Shown piece after piece: positions 7,501 through 14,742 of a stretch of DNA of 42,830 nt; positions within the stretch are counted from its first letter, which is position 1; each line of letters opens with the position of its first letter. The notes under the pieces were generated by a model. The model made no database searches. It had not been told where the DNA came from and saw nothing but the letters and a program-made list of their open reading frames with translations. The position numbers were made by a program, and so were the translations under genes. The DNA comes from a virus, in the IMG/VR virus record IMGVR_UViG_3300032401_001536, positions 1 through 42,830 of that record, one strand, 5' to 3'.

Positions 7501-8757
7501 AGTATCTCAGGTTATTCAGGAATCTCAGGTTATAGTGGCTACTCTAGTATCTCAGGTTACTCCGGTTACTCCGGTTACTCCGGCTACTCCGGCTACTCAG
7601 GAATCTCAGGTTATTCTGGAATCTCAGGTTATAGTGGCTACTCAGGAATCTCAGGCTACTCTGGTTATTCCAGTCCAGGAACTTCTGGATATTCTGGTTA
7701 TTCTAGTCCAGGTTCTTCAGGGTATTCAGGTTATTCTGGTGAGGGTACTTCTGGTTATTCTGGGATTTCTGGTTATTCTGGTTACTCTAGTATCTCAGGT
7801 TACTCTGGCTATTCTAGTATCTCAGGTTATAGTGGATATTCTGGTTACTCAAGCGTAAGTGGGTATAGTGGTTATTCTAGTCCAGGTTCTTCAGGGTATT
7901 CAGGTTATTCTGGTGAGGGTACTTCTGGCTATTCGGGATATTCTAGCCCAGGAACTTCTGGATATTCTGGTTATTCTAGTCCAGGTTCTTCAGGGTATTC
8001 TGGTTATTCAAGTGAGGGAACTTCTGGATATTCAGGTTACTCTAGTGAGGGTAGTTCAGGATATAGTGGATACTCAAGTACTGGATCATCTGGATATTCT
8101 GGATATTCTAGTACTTCCGGATACTCTGGATACTCTGGATATTCTGGTACTGGAGTTGCTAACTATGTAGAGGACATAACTCCAGCTGATAATCCTTGGG
8201 TTATTACTCATGGTCGAGGTGTAAAGGAAATACTTGTTCAAGTTTATGACGATAATGGCTACCAGATTATTCCAGTGTCTATAGTTTTGGATACTGTTAA
8301 TCAATGTACTATAAACTTTTCGGAAGATACGGCGGGAACGGTTGTTGTATCTAGTAGTGGTGGTGCTCAGGGAGTTTCTGGTTTTTCTGGGAGTGTGACT
8401 GGTACTAAGCTAGAGGTTGGGGTTGCACAGGGCACTCATAATCTTGTTGTTAAAGATGTTGTGAGGCGTTCGGGTGGAGCGTTTGTAAAAGCTCAGGCAG
8501 ATTCAGCGGAGCATGCTGAGGTAGTTGGGATAGTAAGCGCCAAAGCGGATAATGATAATTTTACGCTTCTGATGTCTGGATATATAACTACTTTGTCAGG
8601 GTTGACAGACGGAGTTGTTTACTATTTGGATCCAAGTACAGCAGGAGCTATTACTGCTACGGAACCTACGACACCTGGGCAGGTTTCCAAGCCTCTACTG
8701 ATAGCAGATTCTACCACGTCTGGATTCTTTATAAACTTCAGGGGGTTGGTTAAGTAG
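4546..8757 (+). CDS. Giant tail fibre (1403 aa) with Gly-X-Ser triplet shaft
   Basis: Residues 1-38 (MPIDDVIVVEIEKQQEITVL onward) form a short attachment domain. Residues about 39-1200 are an almost uninterrupted Gly-X-Y shaft in which Y is nearly always Ser and X is most often Tyr, Ile or Val. Unlike bacterial collagen-like proteins it has very little proline, and the Gly position is often Ser or Ala (GYSSIS, GYSAYS). Residues about 1200-1403 are globular: first ITHGRGVKEILVQVYDDNGY, then a lipocalin-like or tail-tip repeat with YYLDPSTAGAITATEP and SKPLLIADSTTSGFFINFRG. I infer a trimeric fibre. Shaft DNA contains exact long repeats, so length may vary between isolates. ATG has AGGAG upstream. 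Confidence 0.88.
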   Translation: MPIDDVIVVEIEKQQEITVLVAEKEPGIIITIQEGGTTAPGIPGVSGYSGPSGYSGFYGESGTSGYSGYSGKSGYSGRDGVIGVDGVSGVSGYSGVSGYSGVSGYSGVSGYSGYSGEGSSGYSAYSGYSGYSGISGYSAYSGGSGYSGYSAESPGPSGYSGYSGISGYSGYSGISGYSAYSGISGYSGYSGIGTSGYSGYSSISGYSGYSGYSGISGYSGYSSVSGYSGYSGISGYSGISGYSGYSGYSGISGYSGISGYSGYSGYSGVSGYSAYSGISGYSGYSSISGYSGYSSTSGSSGYSGYSSISGYSGYSGISGYSGVSGYSGYSGISGYSGISGYSGYSGYSGKSGYSGYSSISGYSGISGYSGYSSPGTSGYSGYSSPGTSGYSGYSGYSSTSGYSGYSGVSGYSAYSGISGYSGISGYSGYSGISGYSGYSSSSGYSGYSSPGSSGYSGYSAQPGGSSGYTGYSGYSSPGESGYSGYSAQPGGSSGYSGYSGISGYSGYSAYSGISGYSGYSSISGYSGYSGTSGYSGYSGVGTSGYSGYSSISGYSGYSGYSGISGYSGYSGVGTSGYSGYSGISGYSGYSAYSGISGYSGYSSISGYSGYSSISGYSGYSGISGYSSISGYSGYSSISGYSGISGYSGYSGYSGISGYSGYSGYSGRSGYSGYSGISGYSGISGYSGYSGYSGISGYSAYSGISGYSGYSSISGYSGYSSISGYSGYSGLSGYSGYSSPGSSGYSGYSAQPGGSSGYTGYSGYSSPGESGYSGYSAQPGGSSGYSGYSGISGYSSISGYSGYSSISGYSGISGYSGYSSISGYSGYSSISGYSGISGYSGYSGISGYSGISGYSGYSSISGYSGYSSISGYSGISGYSGISGYSGYSGISGYSGYSSPGTSGYSGYSGISGYSGYSGISGYSSISGYSGYSSISGYSGISGYSGYSSISGYSGISGYSGYSGISGYSGYSGISGYSSISGYSGYSSISGYSGISGYSGYSSISGYSGYSGYSGYSGYSGISGYSGISGYSGYSGISGYSGYSSPGTSGYSGYSSPGSSGYSGYSGEGTSGYSGISGYSGYSSISGYSGYSSISGYSGYSGYSSVSGYSGYSSPGSSGYSGYSGEGTSGYSGYSSPGTSGYSGYSSPGSSGYSGYSSEGTSGYSGYSSEGSSGYSGYSSTGSSGYSGYSSTSGYSGYSGYSGTGVANYVEDITPADNPWVITHGRGVKEILVQVYDDNGYQIIPVSIVLDTVNQCTINFSEDTAGTVVVSSSGGAQGVSGFSGSVTGTKLEVGVAQGTHNLVVKDVVRRSGGAFVKAQADSAEHAEVVGIVSAKADNDNFTLLMSGYITTLSGLTDGVVYYLDPSTAGAITATEPTTPGQVSKPLLIADSTTSGFFINFRGLVK
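5884..6060 (+). repeat. 177-bp exact direct repeat, copy 1
   Basis: By direct reading this block is identical to 6751-6927. It encodes the unusual variant segment with SSPGSSGYSGYSAQPGGSSG and SSPGESGYSGYSAQPGG. Exact identity over 177 bp, in a tract where neighbouring units differ at synonymous sites, points to a recent segmental duplication inside the shaft. Confidence 0.9.
6751..6927 (+). repeat. 177-bp exact direct repeat, copy 2
   Basis: Second copy of the block at 5884-6060, 867 bp downstream and in the same frame. Recombination between the copies would remove or add 289 in-frame codons. Confidence 0.9.
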
Positions 8758-8820
8758 GAGATAGAATTTGGTTGATTATAGTTCCCTTCAAAAGGGAGTG
8801 TCAGGATATAGTGGCTATTC
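8745..8820 (+). repeat. 76-bp duplicated gene-start leader, copy 1
   Basis: Spans the last codons of the giant fibre, the AGGAG site, the TTG start and the first codons of the S74 fibre. It matches 11333-11408 with four mismatches. Confidence 0.85.
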
Positions 8821-10012
8821 AGCTGATTCTGGATACAGCGGCTATTCACAGGCTAGTGGTTACTCTGGTTATTCTGGAATTTCAGGTTATTCTGGTTACT
8901 CCGGTAAAAGTGGGTATTCAGCATACTCAGGTTACTCAAATATTAGTGGTTATTCTGGTTACTCAGGTGTAAGTGGTTATTCTGGGTATTCTGGTATTTC
9001 AGGTTACAGTGGGTATTCAGGAATCTCTGGTTACAGTGGGTATTCAGGGCCATCTGGTTATAGTGGCTATTCAGGTTATTCTGGGTCATCTGGTTATAGT
9101 GGCTATTCTGGAGTCTCTGGTTATTCTGGAGTCTCTGGTTATTCTGGAGTCTCTGGTTATTCTGGTATCTCAGGTTATAGTGGCTATTCTGGGCCATCTG
9201 GCTATAGTGGTTATTCTGGTGTAGGAACATCTGGTTATAGTGGTATCTCTGGTTATAGTGGTATCTCTGGTTATTCTGGTATCTCTGGATATTCAGCTTA
9301 TAGTGGTTTTTCAGCGGCAGCTTCTGGTTATAGTGGTTATTCTGGAATATCTGGATATTCTGGTGATAGTGGTTACTCTAGTATCTCAGGTTACAGTGGG
9401 TACTCTGGCATCTCAGGTTATTCTGGATACTCTGGATATTCAGGTATAAGTGGTTATTCTGGGTCATCTGGATACTCGGGTTATAGTGGCTATTCTGGGA
9501 GTTCTGGTTATAGTGGCTATTCCGGAACTTCAGGTTATTCTGGAATATCTGGTTATAGTGGGTATTCAGGAACTTCTGGATATTCAGGTATAACTGGTTA
9601 TTCTGGAGTCTCTGGCAGGAGTGGTTTTTCTAGGTCTTCTGATCTTCGTTTGAAAAAGGATATTAGAAATTTTAATGAAGGAATGAATGTAGTTGGGAAA
9701 ATTAATCCTGTTTGGTTCAAATGGAATGGGCTTTGTAATACCACCAATGACGATGTTCAGCAATTGGGTGTTATTGCTCAGGAGATGGAGTCTATTGCTC
9801 CTTATACTGTTTTTAAAGGAAGTGGTAAGCTTTTTGAAGAGGCTGAAGAGGCAGGTGAAATAAGTTTTATTCATCCATCTTCGATTGTTTTTCTTCTGGT
9901 GAATGCAGTTAAGGAGATAAATAACAGAGCTAGTAAGCTTAAAGAAGCTATAGAAAGGTATAAATCTGATAAGAATCTTGTTTCTTTTATAAAGGATTTG
10001 GAGTCATTGTAG
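8768..10012 (+). CDS. Tail fibre with C-terminal S74 chaperone domain (1 of 3)
   Basis: 414 residues from a TTG start, placed 7 bases after AGGAG (8756-8760) that overlaps the upstream stop. A short head, MVDYSSLQKG, is followed by about 280 residues of Gly-Tyr-Ser triplets. Residues about 291-414 are a Peptidase_S74 domain: SDLRLKKDIRNF, PVWFKWNG, LGVIAQEMESIAPYTV and a final helical segment. In known S74 proteins a Ser and a Lys five residues later drive self-cleavage after trimerisation; SDLRLK keeps that spacing. The mature fibre would therefore lose its last ~120 residues. The domain is 93 bp identical to that of the next gene. Receptor specificity cannot be read. Confidence 0.88.
   Translation: MVDYSSLQKGVSGYSGYSADSGYSGYSQASGYSGYSGISGYSGYSGKSGYSAYSGYSNISGYSGYSGVSGYSGYSGISGYSGYSGISGYSGYSGPSGYSGYSGYSGSSGYSGYSGVSGYSGVSGYSGVSGYSGISGYSGYSGPSGYSGYSGVGTSGYSGISGYSGISGYSGISGYSAYSGFSAAASGYSGYSGISGYSGDSGYSSISGYSGYSGISGYSGYSGYSGISGYSGSSGYSGYSGYSGSSGYSGYSGTSGYSGISGYSGYSGTSGYSGITGYSGVSGRSGFSRSSDLRLKKDIRNFNEGMNVVGKINPVWFKWNGLCNTTNDDVQQLGVIAQEMESIAPYTVFKGSGKLFEEAEEAGEISFIHPSSIVFLLVNAVKEINNRASKLKEAIERYKSDKNLVSFIKDLESL
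9638..9730 (+). repeat. 93-bp exact repeat in S74 domain, copy 1
   Basis: Identical to 10958-11050. A second block of about 50 bp (from GGTGTTATTGCTCAGG near 9767) is also identical between the two genes, while the bases between differ. This mosaic favours gene conversion or strong selection on parts of the chaperone. Confidence 0.88.
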
Positions 10013-11323
10013 ATGTTTAATCTGAGTCTAAAATTGCAAGCCCTTCTGGCGCAAAAGGCTAGGAAATACAGGAAGCCTATTATTGATCCTCCTACTACTA
10101 TACCTCAAGGAGGAATGTCGGGTTTTAGTGGTTACTCCTCTGGTATTTCTGGGTATAGTGGTTTTGGTATCTCAGGTTACTCTGGGTATTCTAGTATCTC
10201 AGGTTATTCTGGGTACTCTGGAATTTCTGGTTATAGTGGATATACTGGCTATGGAATTTCCGGTTATAGTGGCTATTCAGGACATTCAGGTTATTCAGGC
10301 TATTCTGGGAGTTCTGGATATAGTGGCTATTCTGGGATTTCTGCGTATAGTGGTTTTTCAGCGGCAGCTTCTGGTTATAGTGGAGCAAGTGGATATTCAG
10401 GTATAAGTGGTTATTCTGGGTCATCTGGTTATAGTGGGTATTCAGGTTATTCTGGAATTTCTGGCTATTCTGGCTACTCAGGAATCTCTGGTTATAGTAG
10501 CTATTCTGGAATATCTGGTTATAGTGGGTATTCAGGAACTTCTGGATATTCAGGTATAAGTGGTTATTCTGGGTCATCTGGTTATAGCGGCTATTCAGGA
10601 AAGTCTGGATACTCTGGTTATTCTGGGATTTCTGGCTATTCAAGTTATAGTGGTTTTTCTGAATCTTCTGGTTATAGCGGTAACTCTGGATACTCTGGTA
10701 TTTCAGGATATTCAGGCTATTCTGGAATCTCAGGTTATAGCGGCTATTCTGGTTACTCCGGTAAAAGTGGGTATTCAGGTGCAGCTTCTGGTTATAGTGG
10801 AGCAAGTGGATATTCAGGTATAAGTGGTTATTCTGGGTCATCTGGTTATAGCGGTTATTCTGGCGGGTCAGGCTACTCAGGAATAAGTGGGTATTCTGGG
10901 TATTCAGGTATAAGCGGATATTCTGGGATATCTGGTTATAGTGGGTATTCTAAAGCCTCTGATCTTCGTTTGAAAAAGGATATTAGAAATTTTAATGAAG
11001 GAATGAATGTAGTTGGGAAAATTAATCCTGTTTGGTTCAAATGGAATGGGTTATGGAATACTGCTAACGATGATGCTCAGCAGGTAGGTGTTATTGCTCA
11101 GGAGATGGAGTCTATTGCTCCTTATACTGTTTTTAAAGGGAGGGGCAAACTTTTCAGAGAGGCAGAAGAGGAAGGTGAAATAAGTTTTGTTGATTCTTCT
11201 TCAATAGTTTTTCTTCTGGTGAATGCCGTAAAAGAAATAAATATGACAGTTAGTAAATTTAAAGAAGCTATAGAAAGATATAACTCTGATAAGAATTTTG
11301 TCTCTCTTATCGAGGATTTGTAA
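10013..11323 (+). CDS. Tail fibre with C-terminal S74 chaperone domain (2 of 3)
   Basis: 436 residues; ATG directly abuts the previous TAG. Its N-terminus differs from the two flanking fibres: MFNLSLKLQALLAQKARKYRKP is helical and basic, followed by a Pro-rich link. Residues about 35-312 are Gly-X-Ser triplets with two AAASGYSGASGYSG interruptions also seen in the sister fibres. Residues about 315-436 form an S74 domain with SDLRLKKDIRNFNEGMNVVG and VGVIAQEMESIAPYTVF. The Ser/Lys pair is intact. The different head suggests a different partner or position on the baseplate, while the near-identical chaperone indicates recent duplication or gene conversion. Confidence 0.87.
   Translation: MFNLSLKLQALLAQKARKYRKPIIDPPTTIPQGGMSGFSGYSSGISGYSGFGISGYSGYSSISGYSGYSGISGYSGYTGYGISGYSGYSGHSGYSGYSGSSGYSGYSGISAYSGFSAAASGYSGASGYSGISGYSGSSGYSGYSGYSGISGYSGYSGISGYSSYSGISGYSGYSGTSGYSGISGYSGSSGYSGYSGKSGYSGYSGISGYSSYSGFSESSGYSGNSGYSGISGYSGYSGISGYSGYSGYSGKSGYSGAASGYSGASGYSGISGYSGSSGYSGYSGGSGYSGISGYSGYSGISGYSGISGYSGYSKASDLRLKKDIRNFNEGMNVVGKINPVWFKWNGLWNTANDDAQQVGVIAQEMESIAPYTVFKGRGKLFREAEEEGEISFVDSSSIVFLLVNAVKEINMTVSKFKEAIERYNSDKNFVSLIEDL
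10958..11050 (+). repeat. 93-bp exact repeat in S74 domain, copy 2
   Basis: Partner of 9638-9730, in the second S74 fibre. The third fibre (11356-12579) has a clearly diverged S74 domain and does not share the block. Confidence 0.88.
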
Positions 11324-11332
11324 AATTGTAAT

Positions 11333-11408
11333 GTTGGTTAACTAGGAGATAGAATTTGGTTGATTATAGTTCTCTTCAACAGGGAGTGTCTGGATATAGT
11401 GGCTATTC
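11333..11408 (+). repeat. 76-bp duplicated gene-start leader, copy 2
   Basis: Matches 8745-8820 with four mismatches. Here the first part is non-coding but still reads TTGGTTAACTAG, a fossil of the upstream gene end (Leu-Val-Lys-stop) present in copy 1. The duplication therefore carried the 3' end of a giant-fibre-like gene with it. Confidence 0.82.
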
Positions 11409-12579
11409 TTCTACTTCTGGTTACTCTGGGTACTCAGGAAAAAGTGGCTACTCTGGGTATTCTAGTCCTTCAGGCTACTCTGGTTACTCAGGTAAAAGTG
11501 GGTATTCTGCATATTCAGGATACTCAGGTGTTAGTGGATATAGTGGCTATTCTGGGAGTTCTGGATATAGCGGTTACTCTGGGTACTCAGGAAAAAGTGG
11601 CTACTCTGGGAGTTCTGGTTATAGTGGCTATTCTGGGAGTTCTGGTTACTCAGGATATTCTGGCTATTCTGGGATTTCTGGTTATAGTGGCTATTCTGCT
11701 GCAGTATCTGGTTATAGTGGGGTAAGTGGTTACTCTGGGATATCTGGTTATAGTGGGTATTCAGGTTATTCTGGAATTTCTGGCTATTCTGGCTACTCAG
11801 GATATACTGGAGTAGGAGATTCAGGGTACTCAGGCTATTCAGGTTATTCCAGTGAAAGTGGTTACTCAGGCTATTCAGGTATTAGTGGTTACTCAGCCTA
11901 TTCTGGGGCATCCGGTTACTCAGGATATACTGGAATAGGAATTTCCGGGTATTCAGGAAAAAGTGGTTATTCTGGGATTTCTGGTTATTCGGGTTATTCA
12001 GGTTACTCAGCTTATAGTGGCTACTCTGGTATTTCAGGATATAGTGGCTATTCTGGAATCTCAGGTTACTCTGGAATCTCTGGATATTCAGGTTATTCTG
12101 GATACTCTGGTGCAGCTTCTGGTTATAGTGGAGCAAGTGGATATTCAGGGTACTCAGGAAAAAGTGGTTATTCTGGGTCATCTGGTTATAGTGGTTATTC
12201 TGGTAGGTCTGGTTATAGTGGTTTTCTAAGTGATCTTAGGTTAAAACGAGAACTTTGGAAGTTTGAGGAGGGGTTAAGTACACTTAAGGGTATTACACCA
12301 TATTATTTCAAATGGTTACATCTAAGGGAGAATCAGGATGATGTTCAGCAGGTAGGTGTTATTGGGCAGGAGATAGAGTCAGTATTTCCGATAGCAGTTC
12401 GTAAGGCTAGAGCTAAGATAATACCAGAGGGGGAAGATACAGATATTTATTGGGTGGATGAAACTTCGATTGCTTTGCTATTAGTGAACTCTGTCAAAGA
12501 GCTTAACTCGGATTTGAATTATTGTATTCATAGTCTAATCGATATTTTGAAAGAGGAACAGAAGCATAGATCTTACTAG
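11356..12579 (+). CDS. Tail fibre with C-terminal S74 chaperone domain (3 of 3)
   Basis: 407 residues from a TTG start preceded by AGGAG, in the same leader as the first S74 fibre. The head MVDYSSLQQG is almost identical to that of the first copy, so the two probably attach at the same kind of site. The Gly-X-Ser shaft covers residues about 10-288 and includes GYTGVGDSGYSG and AASGYSGASG variants. The S74 domain (from about 291) is diverged: SDLRLKRELWKFEEGLSTLK, PYYFKWLH, VGVIGQEIESVFPIAV, YWVDETSIALLLVNSVKEL. Ser and Lys of SDLRLK are kept. The differing chaperone may keep its trimers separate from the sister fibres. Confidence 0.87.
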   Translation: MVDYSSLQQGVSGYSGYSSTSGYSGYSGKSGYSGYSSPSGYSGYSGKSGYSAYSGYSGVSGYSGYSGSSGYSGYSGYSGKSGYSGSSGYSGYSGSSGYSGYSGYSGISGYSGYSAAVSGYSGVSGYSGISGYSGYSGYSGISGYSGYSGYTGVGDSGYSGYSGYSSESGYSGYSGISGYSAYSGASGYSGYTGIGISGYSGKSGYSGISGYSGYSGYSAYSGYSGISGYSGYSGISGYSGISGYSGYSGYSGAASGYSGASGYSGYSGKSGYSGSSGYSGYSGRSGYSGFLSDLRLKRELWKFEEGLSTLKGITPYYFKWLHLRENQDDVQQVGVIGQEIESVFPIAVRKARAKIIPEGEDTDIYWVDETSIALLLVNSVKELNSDLNYCIHSLIDILKEEQKHRSY

Positions 12580-12592
12580 GAGGTGAAAAAAC

Positions 12593-12826
12593 GTGATAGA
12601 GATCAAGAGGTATTTGAGACTAAAGGATAGGGATCTTTCCTGGGTTGGTAAGTTAGAATCAGGAGAATACTGCGTGTTTTTCAAAAGGTTTAATCCAGAG
12701 GATGGTACGGTTCTGGATCCTGAAAAATCTATAGTATCCCTAGATGATTTGAAACAGTTTAGAGATAAAGTTAGCGCTGAACTTGATGGACTCAATATTC
12801 TGATTCCAGACCTGGAGAAGCTGTAG
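12593..12826 (+). CDS. Small hypothetical protein (77 aa)
   Basis: GTG start with a very strong AGGAGGTG site (from 12578) overlapping the end of the fibre gene. The product is charged with a beta-rich first half (YLRLKDRDLSWVGKLESGEYCVFFKRF) and a helical second half (DLKQFRDKVSAELDGLNILIPDLEKL). No family is recognised. Its position closes the fibre operon, just before the head-tail connector. Confidence 0.7.
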   Translation: MIEIKRYLRLKDRDLSWVGKLESGEYCVFFKRFNPEDGTVLDPEKSIVSLDDLKQFRDKVSAELDGLNILIPDLEKL

Positions 12827-12851
12827 AGTACTGAGGCGTAAGGAGGTTTAA

Positions 12852-14504
12852 ATGAGAACTCTTCGTATTCCGTTTCCAGATATTTCTAGGTATCAAAAAA
12901 CTAGACTTTCTGAAGCTTTTGCTTTTGGTGCTTCCCAAGATAAACTTTCTGATATAAAGGCTGGATCGTCTTCTCTTTATTTTAGAAATACTTTGGGGTT
13001 TGCTCCCGATGACTTTTTTATCATAGAGGCTTTTGAATCTAATGATGCGGAGGTTTGTCAGATACAGAACATAGATCCACAAAGTCATATAGTCGAATTA
13101 GCTGATTCTACCTATCAACCTCATTTGGTTGGATCTGTGATTATGAGAATGCCTTATAACCAGGTTAAAGTTTTTAAGGGTTCTACGGGTGTTATAACTA
13201 GTCATACAGAGATTACTGGTAGTCCGTTTGTTTTGAGGCCTGATACATCATATACGTATATCTATGATGAGCTAGGAACATCTTCAGATTACTACTCTTA
13301 TCAGTATTGGATAGATTATACTGGATATGTAGGACATTCTGGATATAGTGGGTTTTCTGGGTATAGTGGGGTTTCACAGCAGGTACTTTATTCTGAGACC
13401 GATTATGATTCAGTTCTTACAGTGGCAAACCTGAAGGATTGGTTTATGTTTGGATTGGATTTGACGGATGATGATGGTTATCCATTTCCTACTCCTATGT
13501 TTGAGTTTGCTATTAGAGTGGCAATAGATAGTTTAGAAAAGACTTTGAATATTAAAATAAAACCAACTACCATTTATCAGGAGTTTCAAGATTTTTATGC
13601 TTCGGATTACAGGGACTTCGCTTTTATCCAGCTTAATCATTATCCTCTTATAAGTGTGGAAAATGTATATATTTGGTATCCTACTGCTCAAGCTCCAATA
13701 CTGTTTCCACATGAATGGTACCAGATTAGAAAAGAAAGGGGGCAGGTAAATTTAATTCCTACTTCTGGATCGTTGAGTAATATTTTAATGGGAAGAGGTG
13801 GGGACTATTTGACGTTTGTGTGGCGGGGGTATGATTTTATGCCTAACCTTTGGAGGATAGACTATACCGCTGGGTTAGGTAGTCGGGATGCTAATAATAA
13901 CATAGTGACTGAGGTGCCTAGTGATTTGGTTGGTGTGATTGGGAAAATGGCGTGCTTTTACCCGCTTGCGATTGCTGGGGACCTCGTAGGTGGCATCGCG
14001 GTGGCTAGTAAGTCTATAGGAATTGATGGGTTATCTCAGTCGTTAAATACTACATCTTGTGTTCATCCAGATGTTCTAGTTTTAGTTGATGGTGAGTATA
14101 AGAAAATTTCTGAGGTAGGGGTTGCTACTAAGATTTGGGATGGAGATTTGATTTCTTTTTACGTAAAAGGAAAGAATATAAGCCCAACTACTATTACTCC
14201 AGATCACTTGGTTTTAACAGGCTCAGGTTGGAAGGCGGCGGAGAATCTTTTTCTTTCTGACAGTATAGATCAAGGTGGAAGTTTTGAAAGGATAGAGAGA
14301 TTAGAGAAAGTATTTTTTAAGGGTCAATTATATGATATGGTTTTGCAACCAGATGGAAAATATGTTACTTTCCAAGGGGTTATCCACAATTCACCGGAGA
14401 ACGCAGGTTACAGTGCAAGGCTCCGGCAATATGAAAAGGAGCTCAAGCTTGAGATAAAGCGTCTCCAATCTTATTTCTGGGGCTTGAAGATGGTTTCACT
14501 CTAA
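12852..14504 (+). CDS. Head-tail connector (gp6-like) with a 111-aa intein and a GYS insert
   Basis: 550 residues as translated, 439 after predicted splicing. Residues 1-155 are a unique N-terminal domain. Residues 158-175 are a short GYVGHSGYSGFSGYSGVS insert, the same motif as the fibres. From about 185 to 400 the pattern resembles HK97 gp6-type connector proteins: EFAIRVAIDSLEKTLNIKI, FAFIQLNHYPLISVENVYIW, WRIDYTAGLG, VPSDLVGVIGKMA. The C-terminal part after the intein is a helix (SARLRQYEKELKLEIKRLQS) ending WGLKMVSL. The connector should sit on the portal ring and gate DNA. AGGAGG precedes ATG. The role is inferred from fold-like pattern and from the neck genes that follow. Confidence 0.75.
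   Translation: MRTLRIPFPDISRYQKTRLSEAFAFGASQDKLSDIKAGSSSLYFRNTLGFAPDDFFIIEAFESNDAEVCQIQNIDPQSHIVELADSTYQPHLVGSVIMRMPYNQVKVFKGSTGVITSHTEITGSPFVLRPDTSYTYIYDELGTSSDYYSYQYWIDYTGYVGHSGYSGFSGYSGVSQQVLYSETDYDSVLTVANLKDWFMFGLDLTDDDGYPFPTPMFEFAIRVAIDSLEKTLNIKIKPTTIYQEFQDFYASDYRDFAFIQLNHYPLISVENVYIWYPTAQAPILFPHEWYQIRKERGQVNLIPTSGSLSNILMGRGGDYLTFVWRGYDFMPNLWRIDYTAGLGSRDANNNIVTEVPSDLVGVIGKMACFYPLAIAGDLVGGIAVASKSIGIDGLSQSLNTTSCVHPDVLVLVDGEYKKISEVGVATKIWDGDLISFYVKGKNISPTTITPDHLVLTGSGWKAAENLFLSDSIDQGGSFERIERLEKVFFKGQLYDMVLQPDGKYVTFQGVIHNSPENAGYSARLRQYEKELKLEIKRLQSYFWGLKMVSL
14058..14390 (+). mobile_element. Very small mini-intein (111 aa) in the connector protein
   Basis: Starts at Cys (CVHPDVLVLVDGEYKKISEV, block A), has TPDHLVL (block B), a late YDMVLQPDGKYVTFQG block F, and ends VIHN before a Ser at +1. 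All residues for splicing are there: Cys1, the block-B His, penultimate His, terminal Asn and Ser+1. At 111 residues it is shorter than most mini-inteins I know of. The joined extein would read SLNTTS-SPENAGYS, in a conserved-looking C-terminal region. Confidence 0.9.
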
Positions 14505-14530
14505 AGTAAAAGTTGATTAATTTATTTAAT
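14500..14530 (+). promoter_or_regulatory. Bipartite motif TCTAAAGTAAAAGTT-N8-TATTTAAT, copy 1
   Basis: The two halves (14500-14514 and 14523-14530) recur at exactly the same 8-base spacing at 37563-37593. This copy overlaps the end of the connector gene and enters the 238-bp gap before the gene at 14743. It may be a promoter for a phage-modified polymerase; the spacing does not fit a standard sigma-70 site. Confidence 0.35.
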
Positions 14531-14544
14531 ATTAGTGAGTAGTT

Positions 14545-14561
14545 ATGAGAATATCTAAAAA
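14545..14561 (+). repeat. 17-bp repeat ATGAGAATATCTAAAAA, copy 1
   Basis: Identical to 21411-21427 and 15/17 with the start of the gene at 40773 (GTGAGAATATCTAAGAA). Here it would encode only MRISKNEDLRSVKR before a stop. It may be a relic of a moved gene start. Confidence 0.5.
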
Positions 14562-14680
14562 CGAGGATCTAAGAAGTGTCAAAAGATGAAGAAATTTGTG
14601 ATGAATGTAAAGAAAAAGTTTCTAGTTTGAATTAGTAGTACTTTTGTAAACTGAATCTTGAATTTAGTATTTGAATCGTG

Positions 14681-14717
14681 AGCCGTGAGGGTAGTAAAAT
14701 ACCACTACGGCTTTTTT
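14681..14717 (+). terminator. Rho-independent terminator
   Basis: AGCCGT (14681-14686) pairs with ACGGCT (14706-14711) and the inner GGTA pairs with TACC, with a 3x3 internal loop and a GTAAAA apical loop, followed by TTTTTT. It lies in the gap after the connector gene and 25 bp before the ribosome binding site of the next small gene. It should end transcription of the fibre/connector operon. Confidence 0.75.
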
Positions 14718-14742
14718 ATTCTAAAACAAAGGAGGTGTTTAT

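Larger units (their letters stand above)
4660..8155 (+). repeat. Gly-X-Ser coding repeat tract, period 9 bp
   Basis: About 3.5 kb of degenerate tandem repeat coding for GYS, GIS and related triplets, with higher-order units GYSGYSGIS and GYSGYSSIS (27 bp). Synonymous codons are heavily mixed (TAT/TAC, TCT/TCA/AGT, GGT/GGA/GGC), which lowers DNA identity between units while conserving the peptide. Similar tracts lie at 1-350, 8798-9635, 10115-10950 and 11384-12225. Confidence 0.95.

Noticed and set aside
4787-8170. Several long open frames in other frames and on the opposite strand inside the fibre genes
   Set aside because: Their products are low-complexity shadows (rich in Val, Ile, Leu or Asn) of the Gly-X-Ser repeat, with no own ribosome binding sites.
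4546-8757. CRISPR-like array of short repeats
   Set aside because: The 9- and 27-bp repeats have no unique spacers, stay in one open frame and encode Gly-X-Ser triplets; they are fibre shafts.
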